This document shows, piece by piece, positions 36,877 to 45,389 of a DNA stretch of 64,000 bases. Numbering within the stretch: the first letter of the stretch is position 1; the number at the start of each line of letters is the position of its first letter. The stretch is from Sphingobacterium sp. ML3W (GTDB lineage Bacteria > Bacteroidota > Bacteroidia > Sphingobacteriales > Sphingobacteriaceae), in assembly GCF_029542085.1 (NCBI RefSeq), contig NZ_CP107036.1, forward strand, positions 310,001 to 374,000. The letters are read 5' to 3'. The position numbers were made by a program, and so were the translations under genes. Under the pieces are notes generated by a model that worked only from the letters and a program-made list of their open reading frames with translations, ran no database searches and was not told the origin of the DNA.

Positions 36877-38037
36877 ATGAAAGTAGAAAACCAATCGATG
36901 TGGACAATTAGTCCGATTATGATTTCGGTATTTGCGATATACCTCTGCATCGGTATAACGTTAGGAACAGTTCCTGCACTGATAAAAAATGAACTTCATT
37001 TTAGCCCTTTAATTGTGGGAGCAGTAGTGGGGATCCAATTTATTGCCACTTTATTAACCAGAGCTTCTGCTGGTAAAATGGCTGATACTAAAGGTGCCAA
37101 GACCGCCAAACAGTATGGTGTCGTTATGACAATGTTAACGGGCCTAATCTATATGACTGTATATCACCTTCGAGATTTTCACCTATTGGCATTATTGATG
37201 CTCTTTGCTGCCAGGATAGTACATGGTATAGCTGAAAGTTTGGCTATTACTGGTGCATTAACTTGGGGTATTGGACTGGTGGGACATCAAAAATCGGGGA
37301 AAGTTATGACCTGGAATGGTATCGCTATGTATGCTGGTATTGCCCTGGGGGCGCCATTAGCTATTTATCTATCCGGGTCATGGGGTACAAGTTATGTTTT
37401 TGGGATACTGATTTTGTTGTCTGCCATAAGCTGGCTATGCACGATCAAGCTACCCAATCTGCCAGTGGATCCTTCGCACCAACGAACTCCTTTCTATAAG
37501 GTGATTGCAATGATTTCCGAACAAGGACTCGCATTAGCATTTTCTTCAATAGGATTCGCCTGTATATCATCTTTTGTCACGCTACTTTTTACGGAAAAAA
37601 GCTGGGTAAATCCATCCTTGGCCTTTTTAACTTTCGGAGGTTTTTATGTCTTGACAAGGGTGTTTTGCGCTTCTTTTCCCGATAGATTTGGGGGTTATAA
37701 GGTAGCTATGGTCTCTTTAGCGATTGAAATGATTGGGCAGATGCTGATTGGTTTCGCTAGTTCGGAAGCCATGGCCATTATAGGTTGTAGTCTCACTGGA
37801 ATTGGATTCTCACTGATCTTCCCAGCTCTTGGTGTGCTGGCCATACAGAAGGTAAGTCCACAGATGCGTGGAACAGCATTGGGTGCCTATGCTGCATTTT
37901 TTGATATTTCGCTAGGAATAGCCGGACCAATTGCAGGTATTATTGCTGGGTGGCACGGGTATCAATCGATCTATTTCTTCGGTGGAGTAGCTGCAGCAGT
38001 ATCTATGTGGATTTTGATCGTTCAGAAAAACAAATAA
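36877..38037 (+). CDS. Major facilitator superfamily transporter
   Basis: This 386-residue protein has about 12 membrane helices. The loop after helix 2 carries RASAGKMADTKGAKTAK, matching the MFS signature G-x3-D-x2-G, and the second half repeats it as RVFCASFPDRFGGYKV. It should be a proton-coupled exporter or importer, possibly an exporter judging by the partner AraC regulator; the substrate is unknown. It is convergent with 38081. Confidence 0.9.
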   Translation: MKVENQSMWTISPIMISVFAIYLCIGITLGTVPALIKNELHFSPLIVGAVVGIQFIATLLTRASAGKMADTKGAKTAKQYGVVMTMLTGLIYMTVYHLRDFHLLALLMLFAARIVHGIAESLAITGALTWGIGLVGHQKSGKVMTWNGIAMYAGIALGAPLAIYLSGSWGTSYVFGILILLSAISWLCTIKLPNLPVDPSHQRTPFYKVIAMISEQGLALAFSSIGFACISSFVTLLFTEKSWVNPSLAFLTFGGFYVLTRVFCASFPDRFGGYKVAMVSLAIEMIGQMLIGFASSEAMAIIGCSLTGIGFSLIFPALGVLAIQKVSPQMRGTALGAYAAFFDISLGIAGPIAGIIAGWHGYQSIYFFGGVAAAVSMWILIVQKNK

Positions 38038-38080
38038 TTAAACTTTAACGATGTCTAGGACTACAAGCTTTAGCTTGCTG

Positions 38081-38692
38081 TTAATCCGGTTTGGTAGCCT
38101 TAGCTAGAATATTGGCAATGAGCTGGTCAAACTCAGCTTGTGAATCGATGAGGTATGCATTTTGATAATGGTCGATGCGGTGCTTGATATTCGTATGTAT
38201 TTCTTGTTCACTATAGGTGGAGATAATAATAACATATTTATTGCTGAGGTCGATTTGCTCTAAAATGTCATTAACCGAAAAGTTACTACCGCTACTAAAG
38301 AAAAGTATGTCGGCTTGAGCTGCAGCTGTACAGAGGTTGGCGTCATTGAGTAGACTGAGCTGATTATTGCCTTGGATCAAGGCCGAATAAGTGTCAGTTA
38401 ACCAGAAATAAGGCTGCCAAAGGCAAATAGTGTAGCATGTTTTGAAGGGAAGCGGAACCCGTTCATTTGAATTGCCACATTGTTTGTTGTGAGCCGCGGA
38501 TGAAAGGAATTTATCTACTGTAATTGGTCTGCTCGATAGTCGCGTAAGGCTTCTGGCTATATTAGCTCGATGTATGTTGTATTGCGTAGCCGTATCAAAA
38601 CCTTGGCCAATGATACTGTAGGTATATAATTTCTGTGGCCAGATAAATAGCATATTAAAGCGTGATCTGATTTTGTTATACAATATCTTCAT
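38081..38692 (-). CDS. Unknown protein
   Basis: This 203-residue protein shows no known domain. It contains ADILFFSSGSNFSVNDILEQ and KYVIIISTYSEQEIHTNIKH toward the C-terminus, alternating buried strands and helices as in a Rossmann-like fold, which may be a receiver-like or TIR-like module; this is only a guess from pattern. No signal peptide or membrane helix. It is convergent with the MFS gene. Confidence 0.5.
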   Translation of the reverse strand: MKILYNKIRSRFNMLFIWPQKLYTYSIIGQGFDTATQYNIHRANIARSLTRLSSRPITVDKFLSSAAHNKQCGNSNERVPLPFKTCYTICLWQPYFWLTDTYSALIQGNNQLSLLNDANLCTAAAQADILFFSSGSNFSVNDILEQIDLSNKYVIIISTYSEQEIHTNIKHRIDHYQNAYLIDSQAEFDQLIANILAKATKPD

Positions 38693-38835
38693 TTCATTAC
38701 AAATAGCGTCAAGAAAATCCTTGGTATTAATATCCGATTTCTTTTCATTCCTCGGGATAGAAAATAAACCGGATATTAGTGTTAAAGGGGCTTATTGGGT
38801 TAGCCCAGTTTGGGGCTAAATAATCGTTCAATAAA

Positions 38836-39234
38836 TTACATACTCACTTTATAGCGAATATTGATTGCCAGCTGCCCTGTGAAATCGGCTTTTCTGAGAC
38901 CTTGACTGTTGACTTCAGCCATAGTTTCGGCGCCATTGATCACGATATCCTTCAAATCAGGTTGATCATCCTTAGAAGCGGTTTCTTTGAAAAACTGAAC
39001 GGCCTGCCCAAGTTCGTAGCTATTAGCGATAGCTTGGCTCAAAGTTTCCTGTAAATCATCAGGCATAGTCATCAACTGAAATTTTTGACTAGTGGTCAAT
39101 GCGAAATTCGCGGCCATCCAGGATAGAAAGTTTTGACGAATAGCATTTACCTCGACTGCGAGTAAACTTTCTGGCAAAGCCAAGATTCTAAATTGTACCT
39201 TGGCTACACCATGGTTATTGAATTGCTGTTTCAT
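38836..39234 (-). CDS. Unknown protein
   Basis: This 132-residue soluble protein has no recognised domain. It opens with a strand (VAKVQFRILALP) and has a helix-rich centre, with MPDDLQETLSQAIANSYELG near residues 57-76, and closes with TGQLAINIRYKVSM. The pattern looks like a folded protein. It is upstream of 38081 on the same strand across 143 bases and divergent from 39570. Confidence 0.5.
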   Translation of the reverse strand: MKQQFNNHGVAKVQFRILALPESLLAVEVNAIRQNFLSWMAANFALTTSQKFQLMTMPDDLQETLSQAIANSYELGQAVQFFKETASKDDQPDLKDIVINGAETMAEVNSQGLRKADFTGQLAINIRYKVSM

Positions 39235-39569
39235 TATTTAAATTTATTATATTACAATATCTAAATCTTTGATCATAAATTGTTTGATTTTTGCTTAAAA
39301 ATATGATAACACGACAGTGAAATGTAGGTTATTGGTCGGTTATTCCTTTCTAATACATCAATGGACTTTCTAAAATAGCAATTATCGTTCGTTTATCATC
39401 GTATTTGAGCTTTTAATAGTGTTATCCTTTTGTTATTTTTTTATAAATATTATCGTTTGCGTGATGTTTTGTTTTGCGACTTCGATATTATTTATTATAT
39501 TAGTATACTTTTGTGAGTAGATATTATTAATTTAGTTATCCTAACCAGATATTAATTCGGAGAAACGCC
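39235..39569. promoter_or_regulatory. Divergent intergenic region
   Basis: This 335-base AT-rich gap separates the minus-strand gene at 38836 from the plus-strand gene at 39570. TACTTTTG at 39506-39513 fits the -7 element for the plus-strand gene, 57 bases before its ATG. I see no TTG at the usual distance upstream and no clear minus-strand element. Confidence 0.4.
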
Positions 39570-40745
39570 ATGAAATCTATCATTTATTTTTTGAGTTCGC
39601 TGATGCTGTCTATTGTTTTTAATCTAAAGACAATATCGTTGCAAGGTTTTTTTGACCGGTCGGATCAGTTGAAATATTGGATTTTGGTTGTTATCATGCT
39701 CTGTGTTTTTTGGATTGGGGCAACAATAGTATCATTAGTACTTAATTTGCCCACGTACTGGAGTGTACCCTACATGCGTGAGCGCCTGGGGGAACAGGCC
39801 AAAAACATACCTGGACTCGATATTGTTCTACATTTTATCGCTTTCTTTTCACTTTTATTGGTTTCTGTTTTTCCATTTATACTTTTGTATGTTGCTGTTA
39901 TCTTTGTCTACAGCCAGTCGTCAGTGGAGAGATCGATGCTTTTTGAATTACATATGCAGGTCTACGGAATACGTTATGCCACTATTTTTGTTTCATATAG
40001 TCTAATGGTCTATATGCGAGAAAACTGGTCGTTACTCTATCATTCTGTTGGCCAACGGCAGAACCTTGCTGTTATCTATAATCGGCCACTCATGCAGATA
40101 GTGCACAATATAAGTTTAGAAAAAGAATTACCAGCTCCACAGCCAATGGTGACAAAAAGAAGACCTTTTATAAAAAAAAGACCCGCATTTGAACAGTTCG
40201 AACAGACCCCTGCGATAATTTCTCTAAACGAAAAGCGAACCATAAAAGAAAGTGGGATGAAGAGGAAAGAACAACCCTATGGAGTGGATATTGATAACAT
40301 TGATGTATATCTATTGGGGGACCTGTTAGATAAGCGGGGGGAATTTGTACAACAGATCAATCTGCAGCAACTTCGATTTGTTGATATTGTCGCAGTATAT
40401 ACAACCGCAGAAACTAAATGTGTTATCTTACGTAATGGTACAACATTGGATTGCCCGACAATCTTTGATCAGTTAAAGAAGATCGGGATGGAAGACTGGA
40501 TTGTCAAAATATCAAAAAATTATGCGATCAATATGTTCTTTGTGCAATACCCAATCAAACGTGTGGCGGATGACCTAAAATTACAGCCCTTTATGGAGAA
40601 AATGCTGTTGCAAAATATTCAGCGGGAACAGCTTAGTGAAATATTGAGAAGTGGGAAAGGCCTTAGAGGACATAATGTTAAGCTTTTCTTAAACAATCAA
40701 CAGGATTACACGCGTGCCGGATGGGATGCTTATATTAGAATATAA
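39570..40745 (+). CDS. Membrane protein with LytTR-like C-terminal domain
   Basis: This 391-residue protein has four membrane helices at about 1-20, 34-60, 88-118 and 133-150, then a basic linker and a C-terminal region (about 245-330) resembling a LytTR DNA-binding domain: LQQLRFVDIVAVYTTAETKC, then RNGTTLDCPTIFDQLKKIGM and KISKNYAINMFFVQYPIK, the last matching the usual R/K-x-S/N-x-x-x-x-N strand pattern. A membrane-bound LytTR protein would link an extracellular or membrane signal directly to DNA. The LytTR call is tentative. Confidence 0.6.
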   Translation: MKSIIYFLSSLMLSIVFNLKTISLQGFFDRSDQLKYWILVVIMLCVFWIGATIVSLVLNLPTYWSVPYMRERLGEQAKNIPGLDIVLHFIAFFSLLLVSVFPFILLYVAVIFVYSQSSVERSMLFELHMQVYGIRYATIFVSYSLMVYMRENWSLLYHSVGQRQNLAVIYNRPLMQIVHNISLEKELPAPQPMVTKRRPFIKKRPAFEQFEQTPAIISLNEKRTIKESGMKRKEQPYGVDIDNIDVYLLGDLLDKRGEFVQQINLQQLRFVDIVAVYTTAETKCVILRNGTTLDCPTIFDQLKKIGMEDWIVKISKNYAINMFFVQYPIKRVADDLKLQPFMEKMLLQNIQREQLSEILRSGKGLRGHNVKLFLNNQQDYTRAGWDAYIRI

Positions 40746-40755
40746 CAGCCATGCG

Positions 40756-40777
40756 GCCCCTGCATAATGGGGCTTTT
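40756..40777 (+). terminator. Rho-independent terminator
   Basis: GCCCC at 40756-40760 and GGGGC at 40769-40773 with an 8-base loop, followed by TTTT, 11 bases after the stop of the gene at 39570. Confidence 0.8.
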
Positions 40778-41010
40778 ATTTATTAGGTTTTAGTTTTCCG
40801 TTATGTCTGATGGTATAGCGGTTTTTTATTTTTAGAGAAATTTATCTATTTTTGCCGAAATAGATCATAATGTTATACATTTTTAGAACGTAAGGTCATG
40901 TAATACTGTGCCAACATGCAGGAAGATTTTAATCAGATGGGATAGATGCCCAACTAGATTGCTCCTATACCTGTGTTTTTAATCAGTATTATTCACTTTA
41001 ATTTAAAAAA

Positions 41011-41709
41011 ATGGAATCAACAAAATATGGTCGTACCTACCATTTTCCTTTTTCACCGGGAACCAACAGTGACGATCGTTTTAATCATGAGTACTGGACG
41101 GATATACAATCCTTTTCACAGCTACTTTACACTGAAAAATTGGATGGCGAAAACAATTGTCTATCCCAACGGGGAGTATTTGCCCGGTCACATGCTGCTC
41201 CAACGACATCCCCCTGGACAGCACAATTACGGGAACATTGGGGACGATTGAAAAATGATTTGGGCGACCTAGAGTTTTTCGGTGAAAACCTTTATGCGGT
41301 TCATTCTATAGAGTATACACAGTTGGAGCATTATTACTTTGTATTTGCGGCTCGAATCAATGAGGTCTGGCTTTCATGGGAGGAAGTTACCTTCTATGCT
41401 AACTTGTTTGACTTGCCGATGGTACCAGTATTGCGATCGGACAGTGTACGAGATCTGACGGAATCACAGTTGGAAGAAACTGTACAACATCTGGCATCTC
41501 AACCTTCGATCTTTGGATCTTTGGATCCGAGAACAGGAATTAACTGCATCTCAGAGGGTCTGGTCTGCCGAAATGCGGAGGCTTATCCCGTCTCCAAATT
41601 TCAGCATAATATCTTTAAGTATGTGCGAAAAGGACATGTACAGACGGATGAACATTGGACTAAATCCTGGAAAAGAACAAAACTTACTTGGGAAAGGGGG
41701 GAAAACTAA
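41011..41709 (+). CDS. RNA ligase of the nucleotidyltransferase superfamily
   Basis: This 232-residue protein has the covalent-nucleotidyl motif I in TEKLDGEN (Lys43), motif III in FFGENLYAVHSIEY (about 89-102), motif IV in SEGLVCRN (about 181-188) and motif V in FKYVRKGH (Lys203 and Lys207). This is the RNA ligase family (PF09414 type), which seals 3'-OH and 5'-phosphate RNA ends with ATP. Its stop overlaps by one base the start of the HD-Pnk gene that would prepare those ends. TATTTTTG at 40847-40854 is a possible -7 promoter element far upstream. Confidence 0.9.
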   Translation: MESTKYGRTYHFPFSPGTNSDDRFNHEYWTDIQSFSQLLYTEKLDGENNCLSQRGVFARSHAAPTTSPWTAQLREHWGRLKNDLGDLEFFGENLYAVHSIEYTQLEHYYFVFAARINEVWLSWEEVTFYANLFDLPMVPVLRSDSVRDLTESQLEETVQHLASQPSIFGSLDPRTGINCISEGLVCRNAEAYPVSKFQHNIFKYVRKGHVQTDEHWTKSWKRTKLTWERGEN

Positions 41710-42818
41710 TGGAATGGAAATTAACAACAGATACAGATTGGCTGAAACTGGAAAAGCAGTTTTCCTGGGTAGAAGCTATGCGGAATGTTCCGCAGGATCC
41801 CATTCATCACGCAGAAGGTAATGTTGCTATTCATACCCAGCTGGTGATTGAACAGTTGCAACAATCCAATACCTATAGGGGATTGAGTAGGCAACGACAG
41901 GAACTGCTTTGGGCTGCCGCATTACTGCACGACGTCGAAAAAAGGTCTACGACTGTGGTCGATGGACAGGGACGGATCAGTTCGCCAAGCCATGCGCGAA
42001 AAGGTGCACAGACAGCACGTGAAATATTGTTTCGTGATGTGGAAACTCCCTTTTCCCTACGGGAGGAAATTGTAGGTTTGGTTCGTTTTCATGGTCTGCC
42101 ACTCTGGCTGATGGAAAAAGTTGATCCAATGCGTAGTGCGCTAGAGGCATCATTAAGGGTAAATATGATTGAATTGAAACTTCTAGCCGAGGCTGATGCC
42201 AGAGGGCGAATATGTCAGGATCAAGGAGCGTTGCTTGATGCGCTAGAGCTATTTGAACTGTATGTAAAAGAGATTGACTGCTGGGAGTCACCTCGATCTT
42301 TTTCGACCCCAAATGCTCAATTTACCTACTTCAACAGCGAGGATGGTTATGTGGATTATATTCCTTTTGATAATTTTAGATCAACGGTCATCATGCTGTC
42401 TGGGTTGCCGGGTATGGGAAAGGATCATTATATCGCTAACCATAATAAGGATATACCAGTCATTAGTCTTGACGATATTCGTCGTAAATATCGTATCGAA
42501 CCGATTGATCGAAAGCGGAATGGTTGGGTAGTGCAACAAGCGAAAGAACAGGCCAAGATTTATCTACGTCAGGGGCAAGACTTTATATGGAATGCAACTA
42601 ATATTACGACCTTAATGCGAAAGCAGTTGATTGACCTCTTTGTCAGTTATCAGGCCTATGTAGAGTTGGTGTATATCGAAAAACCGTACCGTCAATGGCG
42701 CGTACAAAATCGAGATAGGGCCCATCCGCTACCAGATACTGTATTGGATAAAATGCTCCATAACTTGGAAGTCCCACAACCAATGGAAGCACATGAACTG
42801 CATTACATCGTTGAATAA
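41709..42818 (+). CDS. HD-Pnk: HD phosphoesterase fused to polynucleotide 5'-kinase
   Basis: I start it at the ATG at 41709, which overlaps the ligase stop as TAATG; an earlier in-frame TTG/ATG would lie within the ligase gene. The 369-residue product has an HD domain (His33/34, His42, His74-Asp75 in LLHDVEK, His128, Asp163) and a C-terminal P-loop kinase: GLPGMGKD (232-239), SLDDIRR (253-259) with the base Asp, NATN (295-298) and the lid RVQNRDR (331-337). This matches the HD-Pnk end-healing enzyme described from Runella slithyformis, in which HD removes 2',3'-cyclic or 3'-phosphate and the kinase adds 5'-phosphate. With the ligase it forms a complete RNA-repair pair. Confidence 0.88.
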   Translation: MEWKLTTDTDWLKLEKQFSWVEAMRNVPQDPIHHAEGNVAIHTQLVIEQLQQSNTYRGLSRQRQELLWAAALLHDVEKRSTTVVDGQGRISSPSHARKGAQTAREILFRDVETPFSLREEIVGLVRFHGLPLWLMEKVDPMRSALEASLRVNMIELKLLAEADARGRICQDQGALLDALELFELYVKEIDCWESPRSFSTPNAQFTYFNSEDGYVDYIPFDNFRSTVIMLSGLPGMGKDHYIANHNKDIPVISLDDIRRKYRIEPIDRKRNGWVVQQAKEQAKIYLRQGQDFIWNATNITTLMRKQLIDLFVSYQAYVELVYIEKPYRQWRVQNRDRAHPLPDTVLDKMLHNLEVPQPMEAHELHYIVE

Positions 42819-43225
42819 CCCATAACCTCAGGTTGTTTTTGACGATTGCAATAGAAATCTATTTAAAAAATAGATAGTTTTGATAAACCTCAGCACCAAG
42901 TGAACGCTTATTTAGAGCATGAAATGTTCAGAAGTGGGATCTTTGGTGTTGATAGGCCAGTCTATATCTTGTATACTGAGCGAGAGAATGCTGCTTAATT
43001 CATTTGGATGATTTATTGGCAAAAAAATTGCTTACAGAGTTTATCCGATTATGATAAGTAGCATTTACTTAAACCATACGGGGCAGATGGGGACTTCATA
43101 ATGGAAGTTTAACTCTGAAATAGCTTTGCATTTTAGAGGGATAGCTCCTTTGTTATTGGACATCCTGTATATTGATGGCGTTGAACGTTAAGCTCGCCGA
43201 CTGGTTCAAAAGGGACATAAAAAAA
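42819..43225. other. Gap without a supported gene
   Basis: Nothing firm is seen in these 407 bases. A stop-to-stop frame of 43 codons at 42867-42995 (HQVNAYLEHEMFRSG, FGVDRPVYILYTE) looks protein-like but has no early ATG. A short AACCT/AGGTT hairpin with a T-run at about 42825-42840 may end the HD-Pnk transcript. The last 55 bases overlap alternative upstream starts of folK. Confidence 0.5.
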
Positions 43226-43681
43226 ATGAACGAAACGAAAGCATACACACTGTGCGCTACGGATAATGTAAAGAGATCTAAAGACAACCAAATCAATACG
43301 GCTTTGATCTTGTTAGGCTCTAATATCGATCCTGAAGAAAATATCACCATAGCCTTAAATTATATTCAGAAATTGGGAACGATGGGTAACCAAACGGATT
43401 TTATCTATACGAAACCTCTTCAATTTGAAACCCAACCTGATTTTTTGAATGGCGCATTATTATTGCATACCTGTTTACCTTTGGATGGATTACAAAGTGA
43501 ATTAAAACAGATCGAATTAGATATGGGACGCCTCAGAAGCGAAAACAAGAATGCTCCCCGAATCATCGATCTCGATGTGATTACTTTCAATGGAAGCATT
43601 GCCGATGAAAAAGATATTGTACAGCTCCCTTTCTTATATGACTTTGTAAAACAACTGCAACCCGAAATATTCAAATGGTAA
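43226..43681 (+). CDS. folK: Hydroxymethyldihydropteridine pyrophosphokinase (HPPK)
   Basis: The protein has the HPPK features ALILLGSNIDPEENI, DFIYTKPLQFETQPDFLNGA, the GRLRSENKNAPRIIDLDVIT signature and a late LPFLYDF. It catalyses ATP-dependent pyrophosphorylation of 6-hydroxymethyl-7,8-dihydropterin in folate synthesis. The frame is open further upstream, to a TTG at 43172 and an ATG at 43175, giving an unusual 18-residue extension; the ATG at 43226 leaves 151 residues, still with about 23 residues before the usual start of the family. I chose 43226 as a compromise. Confidence 0.85.
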   Translation: MNETKAYTLCATDNVKRSKDNQINTALILLGSNIDPEENITIALNYIQKLGTMGNQTDFIYTKPLQFETQPDFLNGALLLHTCLPLDGLQSELKQIELDMGRLRSENKNAPRIIDLDVITFNGSIADEKDIVQLPFLYDFVKQLQPEIFKW

Positions 43682-43813
43682 TAAAGAATTCATGATCTTT
43701 TGTACATTTGATAAACGATTACCTTATTTGAATGAATAGCCAAAAATAATTTATAGCCGAAACTTAGTTTTTTTAATCAATAAGAGTATGTTAATACGAC
43801 AATATTTATTGGT

Positions 43814-44497
43814 ATGGTAGGTATAATAATCATATTGATTATATCTTGGCTTTTGTTGTGGATAGTCGAAAAGAAGAATCTTAGTGTTCTCGGATTTACC
43901 CCAACGAAAAATAGGCTTGCAAACTTTTGTGTAGGATTCTTTATGACAGGTCTGTTATGTGCTGTCTATCATTATATAAAAGTTGTGGTCGTACACAATT
44001 TTTGGATGCTTAATCCGAAACTATCTGGCGCTAATTTGATCAATAGTACATGGTGGATCATAAAATCTGTCCTTTTCGAAGAACTTTTATTTAGAGGTGC
44101 CCTACTTTATATGGTGATGAAAAAGCTGGGATCTAGATGGGGGTGTCTGCTCTCCGCTGGAGCTTTCGGTGTTTACCATTGGTTTTCCTATGGTGCTTTT
44201 GGAAATCCAATACAGATGCTGATGATATTATTGATGACCGGACTTTTTGGATGGGTATTGGCCAAAGCTTATGATGCTACAAAATCTCTTTATTTGCCAA
44301 TAGCTTTTCACTTAGGCTGGAACGTCGTTAATATTTTGGTGTTTTCTAATGGACCGTTGGGCGCACAACTATTGGTTAGAGCTAATGATAACCAAGCTCA
44401 AGGCCTTGTCTCACTATTGATCTTTCTTTTCCAAATGTTTGCGCTCCCATTATTTGGATATCTATATATTCGGAAATATGGCCACACATCGTCCTGA
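43814..44497 (+). CDS. CPBP-family intramembrane metalloprotease (CAAX protease-like)
   Basis: This 227-residue protein has several membrane helices and the family motifs EELLFRG (Glu89-Glu90, Arg94), HWFSYG with a conserved His near residue 120, and AFHLGWN near residue 177. CPBP proteases cleave within the membrane and often mature or degrade peptides. Its neighbours are not informative: folK upstream, a convergent two-component system downstream. Confidence 0.88.
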   Translation: MVGIIIILIISWLLLWIVEKKNLSVLGFTPTKNRLANFCVGFFMTGLLCAVYHYIKVVVVHNFWMLNPKLSGANLINSTWWIIKSVLFEELLFRGALLYMVMKKLGSRWGCLLSAGAFGVYHWFSYGAFGNPIQMLMILLMTGLFGWVLAKAYDATKSLYLPIAFHLGWNVVNILVFSNGPLGAQLLVRANDNQAQGLVSLLIFLFQMFALPLFGYLYIRKYGHTSS

Positions 44498-44641
44498 TTT
44501 TAAATGATGCTTGAATTCATCGATCATAAATTCCATAGTTTTAGTAACATGCTTTTCAGCGATAATAGATTGCGCATAAACACTATTGTAGCCCTGATTA
44601 TATTTTGCTAGATAGGCCTGATTAATTGCAGTGGTCAAATT

Positions 44642-45385
44642 TTAGCGATTATTATCTCTCATCAATTTAAAAAACGCCTCTTTATTGGCTCTTGATACTG
44701 GGACTGTGCTATCGTCCTGTAGGGAGATCAGACCTTCTTTGGAATAGCTTGTTACGTACTTGGTGTTGATGAGATGGGACTGATGTACGCGGTAAAAGTG
44801 GGGTGGACAGAGAATTTCTTCATAATGTTTGAGGGGTTTTGAAACAATGATATTTTTACTATTATGCAGAACGAAAGTAGTATATGAACCTGATGTCTCG
44901 CAGCGTACAATATGCTTTACCTTGACAACATGCATTGCTTCTTGTGTAGGAAGAATGATACTCTCTGGCATGCTTTGGGTATCCAGACGGAAATTGTGCA
45001 GCTGCTGGCCTTGAATAAATAGTTGTTGCTGGTCTGCGATACGCTGAATCGAAAGCCGGAGTTCATCTGCATCGATGGGCTTGAGTAGATAGTCAATGGC
45101 ATTGAATTTAAATGCGCGTATGGCATGCTGCTCGTAGGCAGTTGTAAAAATAAGATGAAAGGATTTGTAACTGATCTGACTTAATACATCAAAGCCGGTA
45201 CCCCGTCTTAGCATAATATCCATAAAGACTAAATCGGGTTGCAGCTGATCGATGATTTTAACAGCTGTCTCGGTATCTTCGGCAAAACCTACCACTTGTA
45301 TGGTGTTTGGAGCAACGATTTCCAATAAAATGGTTAGCGATTCGCGTAAATGATATTCGTCTTCAATAATAATGGCCTTATACAT
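44642..45385 (-). CDS. LytTR-family response regulator
   Basis: This 247-residue protein has a receiver domain with the acidic pocket IIIEDE (Asp/Glu at 8-10) and phosphoacceptor Asp56 in LVFMDIMLRR, Lys102 in YLLKPIDADE, and a C-terminal LytTR DNA-binding domain (HVVKVKHIVRCETSGSYTTF, then FYRVHQSHLINTKYV). It lies 5 bases after the sensor kinase gene, so the two form one operon. LytTR regulators bind DNA as dimers; no target site is identified here. Confidence 0.93.
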   Translation of the reverse strand: MYKAIIIEDEYHLRESLTILLEIVAPNTIQVVGFAEDTETAVKIIDQLQPDLVFMDIMLRRGTGFDVLSQISYKSFHLIFTTAYEQHAIRAFKFNAIDYLLKPIDADELRLSIQRIADQQQLFIQGQQLHNFRLDTQSMPESIILPTQEAMHVVKVKHIVRCETSGSYTTFVLHNSKNIIVSKPLKHYEEILCPPHFYRVHQSHLINTKYVTSYSKEGLISLQDDSTVPVSRANKEAFFKLMRDNNR

Positions 45386-45389
45386 GCTT

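Noticed and set aside
38038..38080. CAAGC-TTTA-GCTTG hairpin between the convergent MFS gene and 38081
   Set aside because: Only 5 bp with no T-run; too weak to call a terminator.
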